Assembly: GCA_902809935.1 (NCBI GenBank)
Contig: LR778134.1
Location: 2,108,001-2,172,000, forward strand
Reading direction: 5' to 3'
DNA: 64,000 bases
Origin: Ruminococcaceae bacterium BL-4
GTDB taxonomy: Bacteria; Bacillota; Clostridia; Oscillospirales; Acutalibacteraceae
The translations under genes were made by a program, and so were the position numbers. Shown in pieces: positions 8,876 through 17,595 of this stretch; the first letter of the stretch is position 1; each line of letters opens with the position of its first letter. The notes beneath the pieces were generated by a model. The model did not search any database and was not told the origin of the DNA. It saw nothing but the letters and a program-made list of their open reading frames with translations.

Positions 8876-9160
8876 TTATTGCTCTGCTGCGTATACGCTG
8901 ACCTTTTTGCGGTCTGCGCCATAATGCTCAAACTTTACGTTGCCGCTGATCTTTGCATACAGCGTATCATCTGAACCGATACCCACATTCTCACCGGGAT
9001 GAATATGAGTGCCGCGCTGCTTTACCAAAATGTTTCCGGCCAGGACATACTGACCATCCGCACGTTTGACACCGAGACGCTTAGACTCGGAATCACGGCC
9101 GTTCTTTGTGGAGCCCATACCTTTTTTATGAGCAAACAATTGAATGTTAATCTTTAACAT
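8876..9160 (-). CDS. rpmA: 50S ribosomal protein L27 (with cleavable N-terminus)
   Basis: A 94-residue L27. The N-terminus [14 protein letters not shown] carries the Firmicutes-type extension ending in LFA, just before the mature AHKKG start. In Staphylococcus and relatives this is removed by Prp, whose gene lies immediately upstream. The body shows [18 protein letters not shown] and QRGTHIHPG typical of L27. The SD GAGGTG lies 10 nt before the ATG. Part of the rplU-prp-rpmA unit. Confidence 0.97.
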   Translation of the reverse strand: MLKINIQLFAHKKGMGSTKNGRDSESKRLGVKRADGQYVLAGNILVKQRGTHIHPGENVGIGSDDTLYAKISGNVKFEHYGADRKKVSVYAAEQ

Positions 9161-9166
9161 AATTTA

Positions 9167-9493
9167 TCACACCTCTTGATATCTGACTTTAATTCTTTTC
9201 GGATACTGTTCCTCCAACCCCAGCATATGGAGCTTGAAGCCCTCTAAAATTGGCTGACTGGAATAAGCGCGTCCCGACGGAAGCTTTAAGGAACATCTGC
9301 CATCCGCCGTATCGACGACTGCCTCTGCATGAAGAACATCCGTAATGGTATTAACGACAAGATACGCTGCAGAGGAAACCGCCGCACAGACAATTTCTTC
9401 GCCCTTATCTTCTCTGCCGCTACCGGCATGTCCTTCCATTAAGAATCCCAGCAATTCGCCCTTGGGGTCTTTCAGGAAGTCACAGACAACCAT
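9167..9493 (-). CDS. prp: ribosomal-processing cysteine protease Prp
   Basis: A 108-residue YsxB/Prp protein predicted to cut the L27 N-terminal extension. The catalytic pair is visible: His in MEGHAGSG (residue 22) and Cys in GEEIVCAAVSS (residue 36). The gene lies between rplU and rpmA as in other Firmicutes and overlaps the rplU stop by one base (TAATG), which implies coupled translation. Confidence 0.95.
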   Translation of the reverse strand: MVVCDFLKDPKGELLGFLMEGHAGSGREDKGEEIVCAAVSSAAYLVVNTITDVLHAEAVVDTADGRCSLKLPSGRAYSSQPILEGFKLHMLGLEEQYPKRIKVRYQEV

Positions 9494-9801
9494 TACGCAT
9501 TAATGGCTTCGATCTGCACTTTTGTATAAGGCTGACGATGACCCATTCTGCGGGATTCATGCTTCTTGGCCTTATAGGTCCAGATATTGATTTTCTTGCC
9601 TTTTCCGCTCTTAAGAACTTTGCCCTGAACGGAAGAACCCTCCACATAAGGAGTGCCGACCTTCAAGCCGTCGTCTGTTTCGACTGCCAGAACCTTAAAG
9701 TCGACCGTGGTGTTATCCTCTGCTGCAAGCTTCTCGACAAAAATGACATCGTCATTCTGTACTTTATACTGCTTGCCGCCGGTTTCGATGATTGCAAACA
9801 T
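9493..9801 (-). CDS. rplU: 50S ribosomal protein L21
   Basis: A 102-residue L21 with the usual start [14 protein letters not shown] and the basic C-terminal [22 protein letters not shown] that binds 23S rRNA. It is the first gene of rplU-prp-rpmA and is preceded by a sigma-A promoter and an ~80-nt structured leader. Confidence 0.97.
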   Translation of the reverse strand: MFAIIETGGKQYKVQNDDVIFVEKLAAEDNTTVDFKVLAVETDDGLKVGTPYVEGSSVQGKVLKSGKGKKINIWTYKAKKHESRRMGHRQPYTKVQIEAINA

Positions 9802-9882
9802 AGTGATAAATCCTGCCTTTTTATAGACTCGCTACGACGGGTGAGCATTTCTGCTTCTTCAATAGCCCGCAATAAGCGGCTT
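9802..9882 (-). promoter_or_regulatory. putative L21 leader (ribosomal protein autoregulatory RNA)
   Basis: The 5' untranslated region between the promoter and rplU is about 80 nt and starts with a GC-rich hairpin (AGCCGC-loop-GCGGGCT). L21 leaders are known in Firmicutes at this place. I could not align it to the Rfam model, so identity is by position and presence of structure. Confidence 0.45.
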
Positions 9883-9886
9883 AACA

Positions 9887-9915
9887 ATAATATCATAGCC
9901 GTGCTTTTTTGTCAA
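9887..9915 (-). promoter_or_regulatory. sigma-A promoter for rplU-prp-rpmA
   Basis: Minus strand: perfect TTGACA, 17-nt spacer, TATTAT. Confidence 0.8.
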
Positions 9916-9937
9916 TGATTTCTTAAAAATGCTTGAT

Positions 9938-10834
9938 TTAATGCTTTCTCTCTGAAAGATTCTCAGCAAGCGCTTTCAAAAACTCTGCACGCTCACCAAA
10001 TGGCTCCAATGCAAAAACCGCTTCTTTCGTAAGGTCTTTTACCCTCTGCTGCGCTTTCGAAATGCCCAAAATCGAAACATAAGTGCTTTTTTCGTTCTCA
10101 GCATCGCTTCCCACAGGTTTTCCGAGAGATTTTGTATCGCCTTCCACATCAAGAATATCATCTTGAATTTGAAATGCAAGACCGATCGCCTTCGCATAAT
10201 CATCGGCAGCTTTTCGCATTTCTTTTGAGGCTCCGGCAAGTGCACATCCCATTTGCGCCGCCGCACAAATCAGAGCGCCTGTCTTATTTGCATCCATAAT
10301 CTGAAGAGTATTAAGATCAATTTCATGCCCTTCACTCTCAAGATCGATCACCTGACCGCCGACCATTCCATGATCACCTGCAGCCCCAGCTAAAATGCCT
10401 GCGGCCTCCGCTGCACGGGATGCACCCGCCAAAGCAACAGAATCAGGCGCCAGCATCACTTCAAAAGCCTTTGTGAGCAGTGCATCTCCGGAAAGAAGCG
10501 CAATATCTTCTCCATACACTTTATGATTGGAGGCTCTGCCACGACGTAAATCATCGTCATCCATACAAGGAAGATCATCATGAATCAAAGAATAGGTATG
10601 CACCATCTCCAACGCACAAGCAAACGGCAGCGCCTTTTCGGGCTCCCCTTTGCAGATTCCGCAGAACTCCAGTACCAGAATCGGGCGAAGACGTTTTCCA
10701 CCTGCCAAAAGGCTATACCGCATAGATTCCGTCAAATTGGCAATCAACCCCGTCTCTTCCGGAACATAAATCTTCAGCGCTTGATCGATTAATTTACAAA
10801 GCTTCTTTAATTTTAAATCGAATTCAAGCTTCAT
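9938..10834 (-). CDS. ispA: polyprenyl (farnesyl/geranylgeranyl) diphosphate synthase
   Basis: A 298-residue trans-prenyltransferase that condenses IPP with allylic diphosphates. The first Asp-rich motif is DDLPCMDD (86-93), followed by DLRRGR, and the second is DDILD (225-229). LLAGGKRLRP near residue 43-51 binds IPP. Product length cannot be fixed from this alone, though the class and operon (xseB neighbour) fit farnesyl diphosphate synthase. The ATG overlaps the xseB 3' end by 11 nt, with SD GGGGAGG 10 nt upstream. Confidence 0.93.
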   Translation of the reverse strand: MKLEFDLKLKKLCKLIDQALKIYVPEETGLIANLTESMRYSLLAGGKRLRPILVLEFCGICKGEPEKALPFACALEMVHTYSLIHDDLPCMDDDDLRRGRASNHKVYGEDIALLSGDALLTKAFEVMLAPDSVALAGASRAAEAAGILAGAAGDHGMVGGQVIDLESEGHEIDLNTLQIMDANKTGALICAAAQMGCALAGASKEMRKAADDYAKAIGLAFQIQDDILDVEGDTKSLGKPVGSDAENEKSTYVSILGISKAQQRVKDLTKEAVFALEPFGERAEFLKALAENLSERKH

Positions 10835-11030
10835 TGGTAGTTTCCTCCCCGGTCAAAGTACGAACCTTCTGTTCTGCTTTTTCCAGCGTCTCATAGCAAT
10901 ATTTGCTGAGTTTAGCTCCTTCTTCGTAAAGCTTCAATGATTCTTCCAGAGAAACTGTAGAATCCTGCAAAGAAGTTACAATTTCTTCCAACCGGGAAAC
11001 TGCCGATTCAAACGTCATTTTTGATTTCAT
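10824..11030 (-). CDS. xseB: exodeoxyribonuclease VII small subunit
   Basis: A 68-residue protein with the typical FESAVSRLEEIVTSLQDSTVSLEESLKLYEEG helix pair. It binds XseA to form the ssDNA exonuclease. The ATG at 11030 overlaps the xseA stop as ATGA, with SD AGGAG 5-6 nt upstream. Confidence 0.95.
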   Translation of the reverse strand: MKSKMTFESAVSRLEEIVTSLQDSTVSLEESLKLYEEGAKLSKYCYETLEKAEQKVRTLTGEETTNEA

Positions 11031-12172
11031 ACTTGCTCCTGTTCCAAAACGCGGCACTTAAGTGCCCCATTTTTCAGTCTGAGATGAAGGATTTCGTCTG
11101 GTACTGCCTCTGAAGCATTTTCCAAAATAGCACCGTCTTCTTTCTTGACGACCGCATATCCGCGGCCAAGCACCTTTAAAGGACTTAGTGCATCGAGCTG
11201 TGCCATCAGCCTTGAAAGCTTTTGATGATTTTTTTCCAAAGGCTGATTGAGTGATTCTCCCAATGCCATTGTTACCCGATCTAACTTTTGCCGTTCAAGA
11301 TTCATACGATTCTGCAAAGAATTTCTGAGGACCTCATCTGTATGCAAAAGATTTCTCAGCACTTCTCCACGATCCGGCACCGCCAATTCTGCAGCAGCAC
11401 TAGGCGTTGGTGCACGCAGATCTGCTACAAAATCACAAATTGTAAAATCCGTCTCATGACCAACTGCCGAAATAATCGGAATTTTTGATTCCGCCACCGC
11501 CCGTGCCACGCATTCTTCGTTAAAAGCCCAGAGATCTTCGATACTGCCGCCGCCTCTTCCGACAATCAAAACATCGGCGGCTTTTTCGCGGTTAAAACGC
11601 GCAATCGCCTCTGCAATCTGCGGTGCTGCCTCTTCTCCCTGCACCAATACAGGGCAAAGAATCACTTCACTTAAAGGCCATCTGCGGGAAAGAATATTTA
11701 AAATATCACGGACTGCCGCTCCAGTAGGAGAAGTAACAACGCCGATTCTTTCCGGACATCTTGGAAGTGCTTTTTTGCGTTCTTCTGCAAAAAGGCCTTC
11801 TTTCTCCAATCGATTTTTCAGCTGTTCAAAAGCAATTGCCAGAGCACCGGCTCCTACCGGCTGCAATTCATTCACATAAAATTGATACTGGCCAGTCACC
11901 TCATAAAGAGAAACTCTTCCGCAGGCCAGCACCTTCATGCCGTCTTCCGGCTTGAAACGAAGCCTGCGGGCATTCCCTGCAAACATCACCGCCTTGATTA
12001 CACCGCCTGAATCTTTCAGAGAAAAATAAAGATGACCAGAACGATAATGATCGGTAAAATTAGAGATTTCGCCCTGCACGTAAACGACCTGCAAATTGCG
12101 GTCGCCTTCCAAAATGGATTTGACATAGGTGTTGAGCTGAGTAACTGTCAAAACATTGGTATGTGCACTCAT
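11027..12172 (-). CDS. xseA: exodeoxyribonuclease VII large subunit
   Basis: A 381-residue catalytic subunit. It has the N-terminal OB domain (VQGEISNFTDHYRSGHLYFSLKD) and the catalytic region with VVTSPTGAAVRDI, the VGRGGGSIEDLWAFN motif and AVGHETDFTICDFVAD. A coiled-coil C-terminal part binds XseB. It is somewhat shorter than the E. coli enzyme, as is common in Clostridia. It overlaps its upstream and downstream neighbours as ATGA. Confidence 0.95.
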   Translation of the reverse strand: MSAHTNVLTVTQLNTYVKSILEGDRNLQVVYVQGEISNFTDHYRSGHLYFSLKDSGGVIKAVMFAGNARRLRFKPEDGMKVLACGRVSLYEVTGQYQFYVNELQPVGAGALAIAFEQLKNRLEKEGLFAEERKKALPRCPERIGVVTSPTGAAVRDILNILSRRWPLSEVILCPVLVQGEEAAPQIAEAIARFNREKAADVLIVGRGGGSIEDLWAFNEECVARAVAESKIPIISAVGHETDFTICDFVADLRAPTPSAAAELAVPDRGEVLRNLLHTDEVLRNSLQNRMNLERQKLDRVTMALGESLNQPLEKNHQKLSRLMAQLDALSPLKVLGRGYAVVKKEDGAILENASEAVPDEILHLRLKNGALKCRVLEQEQV

Positions 12173-13098
12173 AGTATTCCCTCCCGCAGGGCAGTCAATA
12201 CTGCAATTCCCGCTGCATTATCCGCAGAAAAAACCGGTTCTGCAAAAAAAGCCTGATAATCTTGGGAGATTCCTTCTTTTAGAAAAACATTTGACATTAC
12301 GCCTCCCGCAAATACAAGAGGAAGACCCGGGCGTTCTTTAAGCAGCGCCTTTGTCATATTGCACAGTGCTTCCAAAATAAAGGACAAGCAATATTTTGCG
12401 ATGTCTTCTTTTTCCACGCCTTCCCGCAGCATTTTCTGACACTGGTTTTCGACTCCGGAAAGCGAACAGTCACAACCTTTCATCGGGACATGGATTTTAA
12501 AGGCTTTTTTTGACTGCTGTGCGAGCTTTTCGAGCTGTGGCCCTGCCGGAAATGGAAGTCCCAAAAGGCCGCCTACGCGATCGATTGCTTGTCCAGCTTT
12601 TAAATCCAGCGAATGTGCCGCAAGTTCCATGGGAATTTCCGGATCTGGAAGCACATGAAGTGCTTCTGTTGTTCCACCCGATACATGAAAGGCATAAAAT
12701 TCCTTTCCAATTAGATCAAGTCGCCCGGAAGAATAAAGAGCCGCAGCAATATGCCCCTGCTGGTGAGACCATCTGAAAAGCGGAACATTGAGTGCCGCCG
12801 CTAATGCTCTGCCGACTCCTTCCCCTACAGTAAAACAAGGCATATAGCTGCCATCCACCGCTCTCGGCCGAGAAGAAACGCCAACAGCACCAATTTCTCC
12901 GTGAGGAGCAGACAATAACTTTTCCAAAATTTCCGGCAGCTGCTGCGTATGATGGAAAACCGCATCGCTTTGACGCAAACCGAGCATTCCTGGTTTTACG
13001 GGAAGGAGCTTTTTCTGCTGTCTTACTCCATCTGCAGAATTCCAAAGGGCGGCAGAAGTCGTATAGTTACTAGTATCGATTCCCAAACACTCAATCAT
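12169..13098 (-). CDS. TsaD/Kae1-type paralog (YgjD fold), function unassigned
   Basis: A 309-residue ASKHA-fold protein resembling TsaD, the tRNA t6A enzyme. The likely metal residues are kept: H112 and H116 in HQQGH, and D293 in SADNAAG. HVSGGTTE replaces the TsaD LVSGGHTQ, and the N-terminus reads LGIDTSNYTTS instead of LGIETSCDET. It is therefore probably a paralog rather than the main TsaD, which would be elsewhere. Clostridia often carry such a gene between nusB and xseA. The ATG at 13098 overlaps nusB by 8 nt. Its substrate is unknown. Confidence 0.78.
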   Translation of the reverse strand: MIECLGIDTSNYTTSAALWNSADGVRQQKKLLPVKPGMLGLRQSDAVFHHTQQLPEILEKLLSAPHGEIGAVGVSSRPRAVDGSYMPCFTVGEGVGRALAAALNVPLFRWSHQQGHIAAALYSSGRLDLIGKEFYAFHVSGGTTEALHVLPDPEIPMELAAHSLDLKAGQAIDRVGGLLGLPFPAGPQLEKLAQQSKKAFKIHVPMKGCDCSLSGVENQCQKMLREGVEKEDIAKYCLSFILEALCNMTKALLKERPGLPLVFAGGVMSNVFLKEGISQDYQAFFAEPVFSADNAAGIAVLTALREGIL

Positions 13099-13495
13099 GC
13101 TGTTCCAATTCCTTTGCAGCGCTTCCCAAAACGCCATTTAAAAATTTGGGATCTTCTGCGCCGCCATATTTTTTCGCAAGATCCACCGCTTCATTGATCG
13201 AAACGCTCACCGGAATTTCTTCTTCCCACTTCATCTCGTAAATACAAAGCCGCAAAAGGGAAATGCACACTTTAGAAAGGCGATTCATCTTCCAGCTCTT
13301 CGTATAGCGCGAAATGATCTCATCAATCTCATCGAGATGTGATTCGACCCCTTTTGATTCTCTCTCTGCAAAAGGATCCACCCGGAATTCTTCTGATTCT
13401 TCCGCATCTGTGATGATCTCATCAATACTGTCATGATTGATATTCTGCTGAAACACCAGAATAAATGCTTGTTCTCTCGCTTCGCGTCGTTTCAT
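13091..13495 (-). CDS. nusB: transcription antitermination factor NusB
   Basis: A 134-residue all-helical NusB that with NusE binds boxA RNA during rRNA transcription. MKRREAREQAFILVFQ and SINEAVDLAKKYGGAEDPKFLNGVLG are characteristic. The ATG at 13495 has the SD AGGAGG 4-5 nt upstream; a longer frame would cross the spoIIIA terminator. It begins the nusB-tsaD paralog-xseA-xseB-ispA operon, whose promoter is not clear. Confidence 0.95.
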   Translation of the reverse strand: MKRREAREQAFILVFQQNINHDSIDEIITDAEESEEFRVDPFAERESKGVESHLDEIDEIISRYTKSWKMNRLSKVCISLLRLCIYEMKWEEEIPVSVSINEAVDLAKKYGGAEDPKFLNGVLGSAAKELEQHD

Positions 13496-13513
13496 AAAGC
13501 CTCCTGATTTTTT

Positions 13514-13544
13514 AAAAAAAATAAGCCCTCCAATATGTGGAGGG
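13514..13544 (-). terminator. terminator of the spoIIIA operon
   Basis: Stem CCCTCC / GGAGGG with a 7-nt loop followed on the minus strand by CTTATTTTTTTT. It lies between spoIIIAH and nusB. Confidence 0.87.
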
Positions 13545-13620
13545 TTTTGATGACAAAATAACATTCGATTTTCAAACATCCACGGCTTTATTATACCACG
13601 AAAATTCTTCAGAACAACTA

Positions 13621-14196
13621 TTATTTGCTCTCGATAATTTTAATTTTATCGTAAGTAACGCCGGTCTGACCAACAACAATATCTTTAATCAGCATAACGG
13701 CTTCGGACATTTCCTTATCGCCTTTGCTGACAACCACATTGCAGGTTCCGTTTTGCAAATATACGACGCAATCATTGAACCCTTTTGCTTTAATTAAATT
13801 TTCAGCATTATTTTCCTGCTGAATATTTTGTGCAATTTGTGCTGCCTGCGTTACAGCTTCTTTTTTGGCATCGTCACTGGAAGAAACATCTGATGTAACT
13901 TTTTCCAAAAGCTCTACTGCCTGATCTCTTGCCTTCTGACGGGTAAGCCGTGCCTGCGTAAAACTGTCGCTGCCGGAAGCTGCAGAAGAAGTTGTTATTT
14001 CTTCAGAGGAATCAGCCACCGAAGAAGTGCTCGGATCTGCATTGACAAGCTGTGCCTGACCCAATTCTTTTTCTGAAGCCGTTGTTCCGGCCATCTGCAC
14101 CGTATTGCCCCCTGCAAACTGCCAGTTAAGATAAACCGCCGCGCCTAACGCTACGACTAAAGCTGCCAGAATCACCTGACGTTTTCCCATTTTCAT
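13621..14196 (-). CDS. spoIIIAH: stage III sporulation protein AH
   Basis: A 191-residue mother-cell membrane protein. One N-terminal TM segment (about 7-27) is followed by a Ser/Thr-rich linker and a C-terminal ring-building (YscJ/FliF-like) domain from about residue 85. In Bacillus it binds SpoIIQ across the two forespore membranes. SD AAGGAGG lies 8 nt before the ATG. It is the last gene of the spoIIIA operon. Confidence 0.92.
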   Translation of the reverse strand: MKMGKRQVILAALVVALGAAVYLNWQFAGGNTVQMAGTTASEKELGQAQLVNADPSTSSVADSSEEITTSSAASGSDSFTQARLTRQKARDQAVELLEKVTSDVSSSDDAKKEAVTQAAQIAQNIQQENNAENLIKAKGFNDCVVYLQNGTCNVVVSKGDKEMSEAVMLIKDIVVGQTGVTYDKIKIIESK

Positions 14197-14232
14197 CTGA
14201 AACTCCTCCTTGTCGTGAATAAAATAAGTATT

Positions 14233-14814
14233 TCAGGAATCAGAACGCACCACACAGACTCTGGCAGAACTAATTCCTACCGCTGTTGTTACTGCAGAAA
14301 TGATTTTCTCCTGTACAGCAGGATTATCAGCGCCTGGGCAAGTAACAACAACGCCTTGAATTTTCGGCTGCTGCTGCGTAATTTCCACTGGATGCTCATT
14401 CCCATTTGCGTCTCTTACAAGAATATATTTCGTTTCGAGACTGCTATTATCAGTATTTCTGCTCCCAGAAGAATCCTGGGCCTTCTGGGTTGTCTTTTTC
14501 TCTTCTGTTGCATAGACCTGCGCCGTTCCCTGCTGCAGGGTTACCAAAACATGCGGCGTTCCGGCGCCCGAAATCTGAGAAATCAGTTCACTCAAGCTTT
14601 GCTCCATCTGCGCCGTATAATCCTGATTGCTCTCCTGGGAAGAAACCGCAGAGGCGGCGGTCTGTACAGACTGCTGTGTTTCTTTTCCGGCTTTTCCGAA
14701 AACAGAGCTAAGAAAAATCAGCGCAATTCCCGCAAACGCAAGAATCAAAACCATTTTTCGGCTGAAATCGTGCTCCATCAGTCTTTTAAAAAAGTCCTTC
14801 TTTTCAGCTTCCAT
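14233..14814 (-). CDS. spoIIIAG: stage III sporulation protein AG
   Basis: A 193-residue protein with one TM segment (about 22-40) and an extracellular ring-forming domain (SGAGTPHVLVTLQQGTAQVYATEE ... GVVVTCPGADNPAVQEKIISAVTTAVG). It forms the large ring of the feeding-tube channel. SD GGAGG precedes the ATG by about 9 nt, and the gene overlaps spoIIIAF by 11 nt. Confidence 0.94.
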   Translation of the reverse strand: MEAEKKDFFKRLMEHDFSRKMVLILAFAGIALIFLSSVFGKAGKETQQSVQTAASAVSSQESNQDYTAQMEQSLSELISQISGAGTPHVLVTLQQGTAQVYATEEKKTTQKAQDSSGSRNTDNSSLETKYILVRDANGNEHPVEITQQQPKIQGVVVTCPGADNPAVQEKIISAVTTAVGISSARVCVVRSDS

Positions 14815-15277
14815 CTGTTTTCACCTCCGTCTCGAGTCCCAGAGATTTGGTTAAAAAATCCCGGATATTCTCTTTGGAAGCAGACTCCGATATTGGCAGT
14901 GTCACGATAACTTTGGTAATGTGTATGCTTCCATCCTCGCTATTATCCATCAAAACGGACACGTCTGTGCAGCTAAGTGATTTTTTTTTGAGTTCCGACT
15001 TGACAAGCCCCACAATACTGCTTTTGGCCGCTTCTACATATTGATCATCCACTGCCTTAGAAAGCGTTGAATCCGGCGTTTTCTGAGAAGTAGCACGATC
15101 CAATTTTTCGGAAACTTGTGGAACGACCTCCTTTAACGGGGCAATCAAAACACAGAGCACCAGCGCTCCCATGACAAGGCGCACTAATTTTGCCGTAGAA
15201 CCGCTTGGCAACAAAAACTGCAGCATTGCAGAAGCCACCGCTACCAGGCAGATTCCAACTGCCCATGATTCAATCAT
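14804..15277 (-). CDS. spoIIIAF: stage III sporulation protein AF
   Basis: A 157-residue protein with two N-terminal TM segments (about 4-24 and 32-50, the second with VMGALVLCVLIAPL) and a soluble C-terminal ring-building domain. The start is the ATG at 15277, overlapping the spoIIIAE stop as ATGA; longer in-frame starts lie inside spoIIIAE. Part of the SpoIIIA-SpoIIQ channel. Confidence 0.92.
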   Translation of the reverse strand: MIESWAVGICLVAVASAMLQFLLPSGSTAKLVRLVMGALVLCVLIAPLKEVVPQVSEKLDRATSQKTPDSTLSKAVDDQYVEAAKSSIVGLVKSELKKKSLSCTDVSVLMDNSEDGSIHITKVIVTLPISESASKENIRDFLTKSLGLETEVKTDGS

Positions 15278-16455
15278 GCAGTATTTCCCCCTCCAACGAT
15301 TACCAAAAGCACACTGGAAACAGTTAGTACGGTCAAAGAACAAATCAGGATTGCAAGAAGGGTTTCCATCACAGAAGAGCAAGCTCTTAAGAGGCCGGAA
15401 AGTTCTTTTAAATCAAAAATATCCCCCACCCCTGCACAAAAACTAAGCAGGATAATCCAGACAAGGCAGCTGAGAAGTGACGGCAAAAAAATGATTGCTT
15501 CTGCAAGCAATACAAAAGCCCCTACGCCGGACTTTAAAATTCCAACGCACCCGCTTACCGTATGAATTGCTTCGCTTAAAGCACTTCCCACGACCGGTAC
15601 AAAACTGCTGACCACAAATTTTGCGGCGCGATTTCCGCCGGTATCTACTGAAGTAGAAATCATTTGGCGCATCGTAAGAAGACTCGTAAAGACCGTCATC
15701 AGAAACCCCAAAATCCACTTGACTCCTTTGGAAAACGCCTGACAGATTCCAGAAAGCTTGAGGTCTGGTGAAAGGGAAGAAACAATCGAGATTGCTAAAA
15801 AAATACGCATAGCAGGTGCAAGGATTTGCGCCGAAATCAATTCGACTCCATTCCCGGCAGCGGCTGTCAAAATCTGCCATGACGCTGCAGAAACCGGTTG
15901 TCCTCCTGCAAGAAGGATTCCTCCCATAATTGGAATCGTTGCCAGCGAAAATCCAGCCGCAGTTTTAATCACTGCACAGGCAGCAACAATCGAATAAATT
16001 AGCGGTTCTACCACACAAACGCAAACACAAAGAGCCCCCACTACCCCAACGGCGCTCCCAATTTCTCGGGTTCCTACCGAAAGTTTCAGCGCACTGACCA
16101 TTGCGCACAGGACCATAATTGCGATAGAAGAAGCTGCTGCTTTTAAGGGAGTTGATCCCTCTTTGCCTGTTAACCCAAACACCATCGAAAAAAACTCTTG
16201 GGGCGTGATCTTTCCAATATCCCGAAAATCCCCGTTCACTGCACCCAAGTGATTCATCAGCTCTTTTGTGGAATCCGGAAGATCTCCCCAAAGGCTATTT
16301 GCTCCACTTTTTTCCACCTGTTCCTGATAGAGATCTTCCGATACGCTTTCTCCTTTTTCTTCTGCCATAACCTGTGGAGTATTTAAAAAGAAGAGCAGAA
16401 GCATCAGAAAAAAAGCAATTAAAAATTTTGTCTTTTTTTTCTGTATTCCTATCAC
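15274..16455 (-). CDS. spoIIIAE: stage III sporulation protein AE
   Basis: A 393-residue polytopic membrane protein, close to the Bacillus length. A signal-like segment (FLIAFFLMLLLFFLNTPQVMAEE) is followed by about seven TM segments. The start is set at the GTG at 16455, which follows an AAGGCGG SD; upstream in-frame codons overlap spoIIIAD in another frame. It is thought to form part of the membrane channel of the SpoIIIA complex. Confidence 0.92.
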   Translation of the reverse strand: MIGIQKKKTKFLIAFFLMLLLFFLNTPQVMAEEKGESVSEDLYQEQVEKSGANSLWGDLPDSTKELMNHLGAVNGDFRDIGKITPQEFFSMVFGLTGKEGSTPLKAAASSIAIMVLCAMVSALKLSVGTREIGSAVGVVGALCVCVCVVEPLIYSIVAACAVIKTAAGFSLATIPIMGGILLAGGQPVSAASWQILTAAAGNGVELISAQILAPAMRIFLAISIVSSLSPDLKLSGICQAFSKGVKWILGFLMTVFTSLLTMRQMISTSVDTGGNRAAKFVVSSFVPVVGSALSEAIHTVSGCVGILKSGVGAFVLLAEAIIFLPSLLSCLVWIILLSFCAGVGDIFDLKELSGLLRACSSVMETLLAILICSLTVLTVSSVLLVIVGGGNTA

Positions 16456-16484
16456 TTTTGGAACACCGCCTTTTCTGGTTCCTT

Positions 16485-16877
16485 TTATCCGGAAGTGATC
16501 AGAGAAGCTGCAATGGCTGCAATTTGCTGGAAAAGCGGAAGTGCAAAAATCAGGATTTCCACCCGACCTGCAAGTTCCACTTTTGCCGCCAATGAGCTTT
16601 CTCCGGAATCTCTGCACGCATCCGCTGCAAACTGCGTCAGAAAACTAACTCCCAATGTTTTGATCAAAATCGCGCCAAACTCCGCTTTAATCCCCGCGCT
16701 CTGAAATAAGCTCATCAGCTCACTTATCGCAGGCAACACATTCTTTAAAATCTGTAGAGTAATTAAAACCCCGGCAGCAATTCCTAATGCCAGAGCCTGC
16801 TCTGCATTCTGCCGGCGAAGCAGAAGAATAATTGCCAGAGAAAGGAGCGCGATTCCGAGAATCCCAAACAGTGTCAT
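16485..16877 (-). CDS. spoIIIAD: stage III sporulation protein AD
   Basis: A 130-residue membrane protein with hydrophobic segments at about 4-20, 28-45, 60-85 and 103-127. It resembles FliQ-type export components in topology. The gene lies 12 nt after spoIIIAC and 29 nt before spoIIIAE. Confidence 0.92.
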   Translation of the reverse strand: MTLFGILGIALLSLAIILLLRRQNAEQALALGIAAGVLITLQILKNVLPAISELMSLFQSAGIKAEFGAILIKTLGVSFLTQFAADACRDSGESSLAAKVELAGRVEILIFALPLFQQIAAIAASLITSG

Positions 16878-16889
16878 TTTGATTCCCCG

Positions 16890-17084
16890 CTAAAGGCCAA
16901 AAATAGATTTGATTGTCCCGAAAAGGGTACTGATCTGCTGAACAATCATCATCAGCACTACAATTAATCCGGCAAGCGTTGTCATCATCGCCTGTTCCTC
17001 CCTGCCGGAACGTATCAAAAGCTGATTCAAGACCGCAACAATAATCCCAATAGCGGCAACTTTAAAAATAAAATCCACATCCAT
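16890..17084 (-). CDS. spoIIIAC: stage III sporulation protein AC
   Basis: A 64-residue protein with two TM segments (FKVAAIGIIVAVLNQLLI and MMTTLAGLIVVLMMIVQQI), FliQ-like. The ATG at 17084 has the SD GGAGGG upstream; a longer frame overlaps spoIIIAB. Confidence 0.93.
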   Translation of the reverse strand: MDVDFIFKVAAIGIIVAVLNQLLIRSGREEQAMMTTLAGLIVVLMMIVQQISTLFGTIKSIFGL

Positions 17085-17100
17085 GAATTTCCCTCCATTT

Positions 17101-17595
17101 TCAGCAGAGAAGTAATGCTGCCGCAGCACCACCAAAAAGTCCCAACATTCGATAGAGCTTTCCTTTTTTCTTTTCGTCTTCTTCTGCTTTTAAAAGTGTC
17201 TTTTTTGTAAGGCTGCCACATAAACTGCAATGATTTAGCTGTCCCTGCGTATCACTCGCTCCAAACCCTTCTCCAAACTGGCTGAGAAGTTCTCGGTCCT
17301 CCTCGCAAAGGACGGGACTCGCCTCTGCTTTTTTCCAAGCCTGCGGAAAAGGCTCTCCTGCTTTCAGCGCTGCAAGAAGTGGTGCCATAAAGTCGAGACT
17401 TTTTCCATGGCGCATGCAAATTTCTTCTACCGGCATTCCTTCATAAGAAACTTCTGTCGCTGCATTATCAAGAAAAATGCAAAAATTTTTAAGTCTTGTT
17501 ACCCGATCACGCAGTTTCTTCGACTCCAGATATCCCGCTGTGGCTCCTGCTAAAAGAAGAAAAACTGCCCCGATCCACTTGAGCAAGAAGATCAC
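17101..17595 (-). CDS. spoIIIAB: stage III sporulation protein AB
   Basis: A 164-residue protein with an N-terminal TM segment (about 4-22) and a C-terminal TM segment at the end, around a helical middle (LFLD-like NFCIFLDNAATEVSYEG). It resembles the GspF/T2SS platform family. The GTG at 17595 follows a GAGGG SD. Its first 89 nt overlap spoIIIAA in another frame. Confidence 0.9.
   Translation of the reverse strand: MIFLLKWIGAVFLLLAGATAGYLESKKLRDRVTRLKNFCIFLDNAATEVSYEGMPVEEICMRHGKSLDFMAPLLAALKAGEPFPQAWKKAEASPVLCEEDRELLSQFGEGFGASDTQGQLNHCSLCGSLTKKTLLKAEEDEKKKGKLYRMLGLFGGAAAALLLC

Noticed and set aside
9916-9960. Terminator after ispA
   Set aside because: The AGCATT copies there are direct, not inverted, repeats; no stem forms.
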